64,000 nt of DNA from contig JADKKR010000008.1 of NCBI GenBank assembly GCA_016720395.1, positions 186,001 through 250,000 on the forward strand. Reading direction: 5' to 3'. Under the pieces are notes generated by a model. The model saw only the letters and a list, made by a program, of their open reading frames with translations, searched no databases and was not told the origin of the DNA. The stretch is from Geobacteraceae bacterium (lineage in GTDB: Bacteria > Desulfobacterota > Desulfuromonadia > Geobacterales > Pseudopelobacteraceae). This document shows, piece by piece, positions 52,279 through 60,163 of the stretch. A program made the position numbers and the translations under genes. Within the stretch, counting starts at the first letter, position 1, and the number at the start of each line of letters is the position of its first letter.

Positions 52279-52349
52279 ATATCCTCCCATGGCGGCGCTT
52301 GTTAAATATCTAACTGTTAGTACTCTACAGTAACGCCGGATAGATCAGA

Positions 52350-52363
52350 TTGACCCAAGTCAA
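52350..52363. promoter_or_regulatory. FNR/DNR/HcpR-type binding site upstream of PAS-ric
   Basis: TTGAC-CCAA-GTCAA is a perfect 5-4-5 inverted repeat, about 72 bases before the PAS start codon. It is the best conserved of the three sites and fits a CRP/FNR-family activator of a nitrosative-stress unit. Confidence 0.75.
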
Positions 52364-52570
52364 TAACTGATCGAAACACTGAAAACCCTCTATGGCGCTA
52401 ATGCAAATTCCGAATGAATCCGACCATGATTCCGGCGTGAAGCCGACCGCTATTCCGATTTGAAACTGACCAGCATTCCGTTGGCAATCCGACCAATGTT
52501 CCGTAAGGACGAAACCGGGCATGCCAGTTAAAAGATTCCCCTTGAATGTGTCGTCAGGAGCTGATATTAG

Positions 52571-52584
52571 GATATTCGAATATC
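52571..52584. promoter_or_regulatory. Candidate ArsR-family operator
   Basis: GATATTCGAATATC is a perfect 14-base palindrome that ends 15 bases before the GTG start of the ArsR gene. Location and AT-rich arms fit autorepression by the adjacent regulator. Confidence 0.65.
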
Positions 52585-52599
52585 GTCAAGGAGAACATC

Positions 52600-52947
52600 G
52601 TGGACATCAACACATCTCATGATTGGGCGGAACTCTTAAAGGCCATTGCACACCCTACACGCCTCCAGATTATCGCGGAACTGCTCAAAGGCACCAAATG
52701 CGTGACCGACATTCAAGATATATTGCCAGCGTCTCAGTCCAACATCTCGCAGCACCTTACCGTGCTTCGTAATGCGGGTATCGTGAGTTTTGCCCAGGAC
52801 GGCTCCCAGCGGTGTTACTTCGTAAGCCGTCCCAAGCTCGTGTCCGCAATTCTCTGCCAACTTGCCGAGGGTGAACCGGTCACACGCAAGACAAAGGAAG
52901 AGATTGGCCAGGAAAAGCGTTCTGGAGGAGCCTGCTGTGTCAGCTGA
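52600..52947 (+). CDS. ArsR/SmtB-family transcriptional regulator
   Basis: AAGGAG lies 6 bases before GTG 52600. The 115-aa product has a winged HTH (LKAIAHPTRLQIIAELLKG, VTDIQDILPASQSNISQHLTVLRNAGIV). Cysteines at the alpha3 position (GTKCVTDI), in AILCQLAEG and a C-terminal pair (GGACCVS) are candidate metal(loid) ligands, as in arsenic- or mercury-sensing ArsR types. An in-frame ATG at 52546 would overlap the palindrome and has no ribosome site. It heads a tight five-gene operon and probably represses it until an organometal or metalloid binds. Confidence 0.92.
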   Translation: MDINTSHDWAELLKAIAHPTRLQIIAELLKGTKCVTDIQDILPASQSNISQHLTVLRNAGIVSFAQDGSQRCYFVSRPKLVSAILCQLAEGEPVTRKTKEEIGQEKRSGGACCVS

Positions 52948-53740
52948 AACCAAGTTACCTCTCTTTGAGCACGACCATGCGGATGAAGCCGTGTTCCTCG
53001 CCGGCAACATGCTGGAAGCCGCCAGAGTCCAGAAGAATTTGCCGTCACTTAGAGTGCCTCATGGCTGTCTGTTGGATTTTGATGGTGAGCTGGTGGACTT
53101 TTTAGTCATGTCCGGGGCAGCAACACACGAGCCTGCCTGGCCATGCTTTCATACACGCCTGTATCGCTGGGCGGTTGACGGGGCTGAATACGGGATAATC
53201 GGCGGCACTGTCGGAGCCTCATTCGCGGTGCTTGTGGCAGAAGAACTCTTCGCCTTGGGGTGCAAGGCACTGGTGACTATCTCCTCAGCCGGACTGATTG
53301 CCGAACAGCTCCAGACCCCCTTGTTTTTGTTAATCGAGCAGGCATTGCGTGATGAAGGGACAAGTTATCACTACCTGCCGCCTGAGCGTTACGCACGGGC
53401 ATCATCACCGTTGCTGGAAGCAGTAGCCCGACGGTTGAACGATGCCGGCCTCCAGTGTATCCGGGGCAAATCCTGGACAACCGATGCACCCTTCCGTGAG
53501 ACACAGAAACTGATTACTGCACGACGAGACGAAGGTATCATTTCCGTGGAAATGGAAGCCGCCGCCCTGCTGGCGATGGGCACGGCCCTCAACAAACCGG
53601 TCATCTGCTTTGCTCACATTACAAACTCCATGGCCACCCGTGAAGACGATTTTGAAAAAGGTGGCGACGGTGGCCATGAAACCGCATTGAAAGTATGTGC
53701 AATGGCTCTCTCCGCACTGATCAAAATCAAGGAGGATTAG
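52937..53740 (+). CDS. Nucleoside-phosphorylase-like enzyme (PNP/UDP family)
   Basis: GGAGGAG precedes GTG 52937, which overlaps the ArsR stop by 11 bases. The 267-aa product has the phosphorylase fold pattern: FLAGNMLEAARVQKNLP, YGIIGGTVGASFAVLVAEELFALGC, a Ser-rich phosphate-binding loop (LVTISSAGLI), and the characteristic ISVEMEAAALLAMGTA near residue 210 (Glu-Met-Glu). It is shaped like uridine phosphorylase or a nucleosidase that would release a purine- or pyrimidine-type leaving group. Function in this operon is unknown; hydrolysis of an adenosyl- or ribosyl-metal adduct is a speculation from context. Confidence 0.85.
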   Translation: MSAETKLPLFEHDHADEAVFLAGNMLEAARVQKNLPSLRVPHGCLLDFDGELVDFLVMSGAATHEPAWPCFHTRLYRWAVDGAEYGIIGGTVGASFAVLVAEELFALGCKALVTISSAGLIAEQLQTPLFLLIEQALRDEGTSYHYLPPERYARASSPLLEAVARRLNDAGLQCIRGKSWTTDAPFRETQKLITARRDEGIISVEMEAAALLAMGTALNKPVICFAHITNSMATREDDFEKGGDGGHETALKVCAMALSALIKIKED

Positions 53741-53741
53741 C

Positions 53742-54062
53742 ATGAAACTCGCAGTAATCATTACTCAGAACAATCCTGAACAAGTATTCACAGCGATGAG
53801 ATTTGCCAATTTCGCATTAAAGGAAGGTGATACCGTCTCAGTATTCCTGACAGCGGAAGGCGTTGAACTGGAACAGTTAAGTAATGACCGCTTCGATATT
53901 CGTGGCCAGGCAGAGAGCCTCGTTAGAGCTGGTGGAGATATCCAGGCGTGCGGTACTTGTCTCAAGTCTCGCGATGTTCAAGGTTCTGAGATCTGTACGT
54001 CGTCAAACATGCAGGTGATGTACACCCTGGTAAAGGAATCTGATCGGGTAGTTACCTTTTAA
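53742..54062 (+). CDS. DsrE-like sulfur-relay protein
   Basis: AAGGAGG lies 4-5 bases before ATG 53742, one base after the previous stop. The 106-aa product fits DsrE/DsrF-type proteins: LAVIITQNNPEQVFTAMRFANFAL at the start, a mid helix, and VRAGGDIQACGTCLKSRDVQGSEIC with three Cys in a Cys-rich loop, suited to persulfide or metal transfer. The operon order (ArsR, phosphorylase, DsrE, Sec protein, methyltransferase) recalls what I know of SAO-like gene sets, where a DsrE-related protein occurs. Function inferred. Confidence 0.85.
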   Translation: MKLAVIITQNNPEQVFTAMRFANFALKEGDTVSVFLTAEGVELEQLSNDRFDIRGQAESLVRAGGDIQACGTCLKSRDVQGSEICTSSNMQVMYTLVKESDRVVTF

Positions 54063-54084
54063 ACACTATGAACAGGAGGTTTCC

Positions 54085-54366
54085 ATGTTGAAAATGGTCG
54101 TATTTCACACCGGAAGTGCTGGTTGAACGAGTTGTGCTCTGGCTACAGGTGTAGCCAATAAAATGAAGACTCACTTCGGTGAGGCGATTGACGTAGCGAT
54201 ACATCTGATTGATTCACCGGAAGCCGCCAACTATGTACTGAGAGCGGCTACAACCGTTTTTCTTAACGACGCATGGGTTCCCCTGGATATCGCCACATCG
54301 GCAGGCAGGATGCAGGAGTATCTTGAACAGGCACTGGCCAGTGACGGTAAGCATGAAGGTTCGTGA
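54085..54366 (+). CDS. Thioredoxin-like selenoprotein with UxxC motif (TGA read as Sec)
   Basis: AGGAGGT precedes ATG 54085. The frame reads MLKMVVFHTGSAG, then TGA at 54124, then TSCALATGVANKMKTHFGEA and continues 79 more residues to a normal TGA stop at 54366. If the first TGA is selenocysteine (residue 14), the motif is U-T-S-C, a UxxC redox site in the normal place after the first beta strand of a thioredoxin fold. The second half fits this fold (ATTVFLNDAWVPLDIATSAG). A SECIS-like hairpin follows at 54140-54157. The frame stays coding on both sides of TGA, which argues against a pseudogene. It overlaps the following methyltransferase start by 14 bases. It resembles SaoT-type (seleno)proteins as I recall them. 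Confidence 0.8.
54140..54157 (+). promoter_or_regulatory. Bacterial SECIS-like hairpin for selenocysteine insertion
   Basis: TGGCTAC pairs perfectly with GTAGCCA (7 bp) around the loop AGGT, 13 bases after the in-frame TGA; the apical loop begins 20 bases after it. Bacterial SECIS loops lie about 16-37 bases after UGA and carry a loop G/U that SelB contacts, here AGGT. Location is inside the coding frame as expected. Confidence 0.72.
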
Positions 54367-54943
54367 CAGCGGCATGCCGGATGAGGAAATGTGGGACGGT
54401 TTTTTTGAACCGGCCAAGGTTCTGGCCACGTTTGGCCTCGACCGTGGCGTTCATGACCTGGTTGAGTTCGGCTGCGGTTATGGGACTTTTACCCTGGCCG
54501 CCGCCGCGATGGCATCTGGAACCGTGCATGCCCTGGATATCGAACCGGAGATGACAGCCGTTGTTCAGCAGAAGTGCCAAGATACCGGAGTGCACAATGT
54601 GAAGGTAACTCTACGAGACTTTGTCGCCACCGGCACCGGACTTGCCGATAACTCCATGGATGCAGCTTTGCTTTTCAACATACTGCACCACGAAGAACCG
54701 GTAGCCTTAATGAAGGAGGCGCTGCGGGTGCTCAAACCGAATGGCATGCTGGCGGTGATTCACTGGAACTATGACCCGACAACACCGCGTGGCCCAGCAA
54801 TGGAAATCCGCCCTCAAACGGAACAGTGCATCGCATGGGGCAGAGAAGCCGGATTCCGCTTCAACGAGCGGAACCGCTTCGACCTGCCGCCGTATCATTA
54901 CGGCCTACTCTTCAAAAAAACCATCCACCAGGCAGGAAACTGA
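54353..54943 (+). CDS. Class I SAM-dependent methyltransferase
   Basis: The 196-aa product has motif I VEFGCGYGTFTLAAAAM, acidic loop LDIEPEMTAVV, motif II region FVATGTGLADNSMDAALLFNIL and post II HHEEPVALMKEALRVLKPNGMLAVIHW. It begins 14 bases before the end of the selenoprotein frame (ATG 54353; a later ATG at 54371 is possible). A GGTAAGC-like ribosome site is weak, so coupling is likely. The substrate could be the metal or metalloid that the operon handles (as in ArsM-like methyltransferases), but the usual ArsM Cys triad is absent. Confidence 0.85.
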   Translation: MKVRDSGMPDEEMWDGFFEPAKVLATFGLDRGVHDLVEFGCGYGTFTLAAAAMASGTVHALDIEPEMTAVVQQKCQDTGVHNVKVTLRDFVATGTGLADNSMDAALLFNILHHEEPVALMKEALRVLKPNGMLAVIHWNYDPTTPRGPAMEIRPQTEQCIAWGREAGFRFNERNRFDLPPYHYGLLFKKTIHQAGN

Positions 54944-54998
54944 GAGTTGCCGGTGAGGCAATCAGAAGGCTGTTTGGCTAAGAAATAAATGGAGATGA

Positions 54999-55244
54999 TT
55001 GAAGGTAGGCATCATCCGTTGTCAGTTGACTGAGGATATGTGCCCAGGTAGTAATGATTTTAAGGTTGCGAAGGAAGGTACATTGGCGTTTGAAGAGACT
55101 GGGCCTGTTGAGATTATAGGATTTCTTTCCTGTGGCGGTTGCTCAGGCAAGAAAGCAGTCACCAGAGCCAAGATGATAGTTTACCATGGAGCAGCGGCGA
55201 TTGTATTTGCTTTCTGTATGAAAAATGGCAACTCCGTTGGTTAG
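54999..55244 (+). pseudogene. CGGC domain protein, C-terminally truncated
   Basis: From TTG 54999 (GGAG 5 bases ahead) the frame reads VGIIRCQLTEDMCPGSNDFK, then FEETGPVEIIGFLSCGGCSG, then KKAVTRAKMIVYHGAAAIVF and stops TAG after NGNSVG. That is the first ~80 residues of a CGGC-domain protein, normally ~115-120 aa, with the CGGC motif intact. The missing part would continue with a PCP-type stretch, so the gene is interrupted by the stop. Downstream frames do not restore it. It may still make a metal-binding fragment. Confidence 0.7.
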
Positions 55245-55405
55245 GAACGCGGATGGGTGAAGAATATTTTTTTGATTAAATCTGATCAGCATAGTGTCAA
55301 CTTGAGTGCCACACTGAATTACTTTCTGCTGTTAAATTTCGCTACACTTCATCATCTGTCAACCTATTGAGAGAAGTCTCAGAATAGCCATAAGAGCTGT
55401 AAAAA

Positions 55406-55436
55406 TGCGCGCCTCGCAGTGGCTACGAGGCGCGCA
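55406..55436 (-). terminator. Strong terminator after hcp
   Basis: TGCGCGCCTCG pairs perfectly with CGAGGCGCGCA (11 bp, 9-base loop), followed on the minus strand by TTTTTAC. It lies 28 bases after the hcp stop. Confidence 0.88.
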
Positions 55437-55463
55437 TTGTTCATCACAGTATAAAGTGGTTTT

Positions 55464-57059
55464 TTAGCCCAGCATGGCCTTCATGTCAGCGTCAACTGTA
55501 GTAATCGGCCCGACATTGAAGTTTTCCACCAGGAAGTTAAGCACGTTGGGGGTAATAAAGGCCGGCAGGGTTGGCCCGAGCTTGATGTTCTTGATGCCGA
55601 GATGGAACAGGGTCAGCAGAATCACGACCGCCTTCTGCTCGTACCAGGAAAGCACCATGGAGAGCGGCAGGTCGTTGACGCCGCACTTGAAGGCACCCGC
55701 CAGGGCCACGGCGATCTGGATAGCCGAGTAGGCGTCGTTGCACTGGCCGATATCCAGCAGGCGCGGGATGCCGCCGATGTCGCCGAACTCCAGCTTGTTG
55801 AAGCGGTACTTGCCGCAGGCCAGGGTCATTATGACCGTGTCCTTGGGAGCCTTTTCGGCAAATTCGGTGTAGTAGTTGCGGCCCGATTTGGCGCCGTCGC
55901 AGCCGCCCACCAGGAAGAAGTGCTTGATGGCACCGGACTTGACCGCGGCGATGACCTGGTCGGCCACGCCCAGCACGGCGTTGTGTCCGAAACCGGTCAG
56001 AATCTCCTGGCCCGGGTTCTCGGGCAGGGCCGGGCATTCGAGGGCCTTGGCGATCACCGGCGAGAAATCCCAGCCGTCGATGTGCTTGACGCCGGGCCAT
56101 GCCACCAGGCCCCAGGTATAGAGACGGTCGGTGTAGGACTCGGCCGGCTTCTGGATGCAGTTGGTGTTGAAGATGATCGCACCGGGGAATTTGGCGAATT
56201 CCTGGGCCTGGTCCTGCCATGCACCGCCGTAGTTACCCACCAGGTGGCTGTATTTTTTCAGGCCGGGATAGCCGTGAGCCGGCAGCATCTCGCCGTGGGT
56301 GTAGACGTTGACCCCCTTGCCTTCGGTCTGCTTGAGGATCTCCTCCATCATCTTCAGGTCGTGCCCGGAAACCAGGATCGCCTTGCCGGCCCGGGTGCCG
56401 AGCTGTACCTGTGTCGGTACCGGGTGGCCGTAGGTATCGGTATGAGCGGTGTTGAGGAGCCCCATGACGGTCAGGTTCTGCTTGCCGCATTCCATGGAGA
56501 GACCGACGAAATCCATCAGCCCCAGGCTGGAGTCGGTGGTGGCGGCCAGCGCCTTCTGGAAGAAGGCCATCACCTCGTCATCGGTCCTGCCCAGGATCAT
56601 GGCGTGATCCATATAGGCCGCCATACCTTTCAGGCCGTACATGAGGATCTCGATCACGGATCGGATGTCTTCGTTGACGTGCTGGGTGTTGATGCCGTGC
56701 TGCTCCCCCTGGGCGATCATGCCGGCCAGATCATCGGCAGGTTTCCAGTCGGCCACCGGGTTGGCGATGGCAGTGCCTGCTGCAGCTTTGGCCTTTTCCT
56801 TAAGTTCATAGCAGCGCTTGATCAGGCCGCCGATGCGGGGGGCGTCAAAGTCCACGTTGGTGACCGTGCTGAAGAGACCTTCGATGGTGAAACGGTCGAT
56901 CTCGGCATTGCGGCCGATCTTGTCGGCATACAGTGCCAGACTCTTCAGGCCGTAGAGCAGATGGTCCTGCAGGGCCGCCACTTCAGGTTTCTTGCCGCAT
57001 ACGCCGGAGATGTTACAGCCGGTTCCATTTGCTGCCTGCTCGCATTGATTACAGAACAT
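55464..57059 (-). CDS. hcp: Hydroxylamine reductase / hybrid cluster protein
   Basis: At 531 aa it has the family's full length. The N-terminal cysteine motif MFCNQCEQAANGTGCNISGVCGK binds the [4Fe-4S] cluster. Class III features and hybrid-cluster residues are present later: NTNCIQKP, FFLVGGCDGAKSGRNYY, VIMTLACGKYRFN, and PLSMVLSWYEQKA. It reduces hydroxylamine or NO-type species and protects anaerobes under nitrosative stress. It is transcribed alone, with an FNR/DNR-type box at 57154 upstream and a strong terminator after it. Confidence 0.96.
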   Translation of the reverse strand: MFCNQCEQAANGTGCNISGVCGKKPEVAALQDHLLYGLKSLALYADKIGRNAEIDRFTIEGLFSTVTNVDFDAPRIGGLIKRCYELKEKAKAAAGTAIANPVADWKPADDLAGMIAQGEQHGINTQHVNEDIRSVIEILMYGLKGMAAYMDHAMILGRTDDEVMAFFQKALAATTDSSLGLMDFVGLSMECGKQNLTVMGLLNTAHTDTYGHPVPTQVQLGTRAGKAILVSGHDLKMMEEILKQTEGKGVNVYTHGEMLPAHGYPGLKKYSHLVGNYGGAWQDQAQEFAKFPGAIIFNTNCIQKPAESYTDRLYTWGLVAWPGVKHIDGWDFSPVIAKALECPALPENPGQEILTGFGHNAVLGVADQVIAAVKSGAIKHFFLVGGCDGAKSGRNYYTEFAEKAPKDTVIMTLACGKYRFNKLEFGDIGGIPRLLDIGQCNDAYSAIQIAVALAGAFKCGVNDLPLSMVLSWYEQKAVVILLTLFHLGIKNIKLGPTLPAFITPNVLNFLVENFNVGPITTVDADMKAMLG

Positions 57060-57153
57060 GTGTGTTACTCCTTTTGTTTGTTGTTTTAGCCTATTGAACA
57101 GATAGTTTTCAAACTGAATGATGCTAATTTATACCACGTTTACTGACATGTGC

Positions 57154-57167
57154 TTGATCGTAGTCAA
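57154..57167. promoter_or_regulatory. FNR/DNR/HcpR-type binding site upstream of hcp
   Basis: TTGAT-CGTA-GTCAA is a 5-4-5 inverted repeat, about 95 bases before the hcp start. It is the same site class as those upstream of the ric and hemerythrin units, and fits HcpR- or DNR-type regulation. It could also affect the divergent-facing end of narK, but narK starts elsewhere. Confidence 0.72.
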
Positions 57168-57200
57168 AAAAAACTTGTTACGTTGAGGCAACTAACAGTC

Positions 57201-58586
57201 TTAACAGGGCATCTCGGCATTTTTGCGTGAATAATACCACCAGGTCATAATGATGCAGGTTACGTAAAAGAAGACAAATCCGTACAGTGCGGCTTGTGGT
57301 CCTCCGGTCGCGGCAATTGATGTACCGAAACCCTTGGGGATGAAGAAGGCTCCGTATGCTGCAAAAGCAGAGGTAAACCCAAGCACTGCCGCAGCTTCCT
57401 TGCCGGCATCCTTGACAGCCTGTTCCTGGGCATCCGCACCTTTGCCCTGCGCATCACGTTGCCGCTCGGTGAGAAAGATAACGGGGATCATACGGAAGGT
57501 GGAACCGTTACCAATACCGGTTGTGAAGAACAGAAGTATAAACATAGCGAGGAAACCCCAGAAATTGCCGCCCACGCCCCCGAAAGGCAGAAAGAAGAGT
57601 ACGCCAAAGACCGCTGCAGCCATGACCATAAAGTTCCAGAATGTTACCCTCGCACCGCCCAGTTTGTCTGCCACCCAGCCTCCCAGCGGCCTGGCCAGCG
57701 CACCGACAAGGGGACCGAGAAAAGCGTACTGCGTGGGGTTTTCAGCCGGAAATTGAGACTTGATCAGGAGTGGCAGGCCTGCAGAGTAACCGATGAATGA
57801 ACCGAAGGTCCCGAGGTAGAGCCAGCACATGATCCAGTTATGCCTGCGCCTGAAGATGATCGATTGCTCCTTGAAAGAGGCCCTGGCACTGGCAATGTCG
57901 TTCATGCCGAACCATGCCGCAATGGTGGATGCAAGAATCAGCGGGACCCAGACAAAGCCGGCGTTTTGCATCCAGATGGATGTCGTTTGACCCTTGATTA
58001 CGCATATCTGCGGGGCACCACACAGTGCGCTGAACATGCCGGTGGTTATCACCAGCGGCACGAGGAACTGCATGGCGCTGACCCCCAGGTTCCCCAGTCC
58101 GGCATTCAGGCCCAGAGCGGTGCCTTTCTGCGCCTTGGGGAAGAAAAAACTGATGTTGGCCATGCTCGACGCGAAGTTCCCCCCCCCGAAACCGCACAAT
58201 AGCGCCAGGATCAGCATGGTGGTATAGCTGGTGTGCGGGTCGCGTACGGCAAACCCGATGCCGAGGGCCGGGATCAATAGTGTTGCCGTGCTGATGGTGG
58301 TCCATTTCCGGCCACCAAAGATCGGTACCATGAATGAGTAGAATATCCGTAAAGTAGCACCCGTCAGACCGGGAAGCGCAGCCAGCCAGAACAGCTTGTT
58401 GGGATCGAATTTGAAGCCGATGTTGTTAAGGTTGACCACGACAACGCTCCAGACCATCCAGACCGCGAAGGAGAGAAACAGCGCCGGGATGGATATCCAG
58501 AGATTGCGGTTGGCGATGGCCTTTCCTTCCCTTTCCCAGAACGCCTTATCCTCCGGGTTCCACTCTGTCAATACGCGAGATGCCAT
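57201..58586 (-). CDS. narK: Nitrate/nitrite MFS transporter (NarK)
   Basis: AAGGAG precedes ATG 58586. The 461-aa protein has 12 helices of the NarK family with both nitrate signature segments: LLCGFGGGNFASSMANISFFFP and the C-terminal ILLFFTTGIGNGSTFRMIPVIF, including the substrate-binding Arg in GATLRIFYSF. It moves nitrate in and nitrite out. A 26-base gap separates it from the second narK upstream. It is the last gene of the nar unit before hcp. Confidence 0.95.
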   Translation of the reverse strand: MASRVLTEWNPEDKAFWEREGKAIANRNLWISIPALFLSFAVWMVWSVVVVNLNNIGFKFDPNKLFWLAALPGLTGATLRIFYSFMVPIFGGRKWTTISTATLLIPALGIGFAVRDPHTSYTTMLILALLCGFGGGNFASSMANISFFFPKAQKGTALGLNAGLGNLGVSAMQFLVPLVITTGMFSALCGAPQICVIKGQTTSIWMQNAGFVWVPLILASTIAAWFGMNDIASARASFKEQSIIFRRRHNWIMCWLYLGTFGSFIGYSAGLPLLIKSQFPAENPTQYAFLGPLVGALARPLGGWVADKLGGARVTFWNFMVMAAAVFGVLFFLPFGGVGGNFWGFLAMFILLFFTTGIGNGSTFRMIPVIFLTERQRDAQGKGADAQEQAVKDAGKEAAAVLGFTSAFAAYGAFFIPKGFGTSIAATGGPQAALYGFVFFYVTCIIMTWWYYSRKNAEMPC

Positions 58587-58612
58587 GCTTGTCTCCTTGA
58601 TGTTCAATGGTA

Positions 58613-60121
58613 TTAAAGCGGTATGTGGGCTGCGGCCCCTTCTATCTTGCGCATATCCTTGGGATGTTTCTCCAGCATCATCTTTTTCACCACATAGTGC
58701 AGTGACAGCAGACAGACAAGTGACAGGGCAAACATGAACATCCAGCAGCTGCTCCAGAGCCCGGTCCATTCCAGCAGATAGCCGAAAATAATCGGGCAGA
58801 CAAATCCGCCCAGGCCCCCGATGACTCCAACCATCCCGCCGACCACGCCGACCTCCTCCGGGAAATAGTCAGGGATGAGCTTATAGACCGCCGCCTTGCC
58901 GATCCCCCAGATGCTCCCGAGAACAAGTACCAGAGCCGCAAATATCCAGACATTTGCCTGGAAGAAGATCCGGGTCACCCCCTTGGCAAGCAGTTCCTTC
59001 TTCTTCACCTGCTGCCCGACCGCGACCACCGGCTCCTGCCAGGTCTGCTTGCTGGGAAAAACAAGCATACGGTCATTAAAATTATCCATGACGTCCGGTT
59101 TCGCCTTCAACGGGTATGACTGTTCCCCGACGATAATGGCTGCAGGAGTGACTTCTTTCACAGCTCCTCCTCGTTTGGCCATGACCCCGCGGCCCGGAGA
59201 ATAGATCTCCATCTTCGGGATTATCATCATCAGGCTTATCAGCGTGGAAGCGCCCAGTACCCAATACATGATCTGGCGTCCGCCGAATAGGTCCGACAAC
59301 CAGCCACCCAGGGCACGGATTACTCCCGAGGGGAGACTGAACATGGAGGCAAACAGGCCGGCGGTGACCAGAGGAAGATAATAAACGTTGACGAAATAAG
59401 GGACGAGCCATTGGGAAAAGGCAACAAAACAGCCGAATACCAGAAAGTAATACAGACCGAAGCGCCAGACGCGGGCATGCTTGAGCGGCATCAGCATCTG
59501 CGTGAAGGACTTGCCGGAGCTGGCCGGTTTCCTGTTCTCGCTGAAGACCATGAAAATTACGCCCATTGCCACCAGGATCAGTGCGTAATAGACCGGAAGC
59601 TGCCGCCACCCTTCGATATCGGCGCCGTTGTTGGTCAGCCTGTTGAGCATAGTCGGGGCCAGTAACGTGGTGAGTGCCGCCCCCGCATTTCCGGCGCCGA
59701 AGATTCCCAGTGCCGTGCCTTGCCGCTCGCGGGGATACCAGACCGAGGTGAAGGCGATGCCGATGGAAAAGCTGACTCCGGTCAGGCCGAAACCGAAGCT
59801 GCACAGTGCAAACGACGTAAAACTGTCAGCTTTTGACAGCAGGTACATCGGAATGGCGCAGAGAAAGAGCAGGGCTCCGAAAACCGGTTTGCCGCCGAAC
59901 TTGTCGGTCAGCATGCCGGCGGGCAGACGGAACAGCGAGCCGGTCAGGACCGGAATCCCCAGGAGCCAGCCGATCTTCACCGGTCCCCAGTTGAACACCT
60001 GGTTGTCGACCAGAAATGTCACCAGCACGCCGTTGAACATCCAAGCGGCGAAACAGACTGTGAAAGCAAGGGTGTTGAGAAAGAGGACCTTATGTGATTT
60101 TGCGGTTGCGATTTCCAGCAT
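58613..60121 (-). CDS. narK: Second nitrate/nitrite MFS transporter (NarK)
   Basis: AAAGGG precedes ATG 60121. The 502-aa product belongs to the NarK family: FGFGLTGVSFSIGIAFTSVWYPRERQGTALG contains the first signature, and VVGGMVGVIGGLGGFVCPIIFG the second. A longer central loop (GRGVMAKRGGAVKEV ... VAVGQQVKKKELLAKG) sets it apart from the shorter paralogue. Two different NarK copies side by side are typical of nitrate respirers, one often a proton symporter and one an antiporter; which is which cannot be read here. The third signature Arg is visible in LTGSLFRLPAG. Confidence 0.94.
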   Translation of the reverse strand: MLEIATAKSHKVLFLNTLAFTVCFAAWMFNGVLVTFLVDNQVFNWGPVKIGWLLGIPVLTGSLFRLPAGMLTDKFGGKPVFGALLFLCAIPMYLLSKADSFTSFALCSFGFGLTGVSFSIGIAFTSVWYPRERQGTALGIFGAGNAGAALTTLLAPTMLNRLTNNGADIEGWRQLPVYYALILVAMGVIFMVFSENRKPASSGKSFTQMLMPLKHARVWRFGLYYFLVFGCFVAFSQWLVPYFVNVYYLPLVTAGLFASMFSLPSGVIRALGGWLSDLFGGRQIMYWVLGASTLISLMMIIPKMEIYSPGRGVMAKRGGAVKEVTPAAIIVGEQSYPLKAKPDVMDNFNDRMLVFPSKQTWQEPVVAVGQQVKKKELLAKGVTRIFFQANVWIFAALVLVLGSIWGIGKAAVYKLIPDYFPEEVGVVGGMVGVIGGLGGFVCPIIFGYLLEWTGLWSSCWMFMFALSLVCLLSLHYVVKKMMLEKHPKDMRKIEGAAAHIPL

Positions 60122-60163
60122 CAGCAAGCCCTTTCAAAACCCGTAATCATCACGCCGGTACTG

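Noticed and set aside
55602..57089. A ~495-codon plus-strand frame over hcp.
   Set aside because: It mirrors the conserved minus-strand hcp gene with typical antisense composition; hcp has full-length family motifs.
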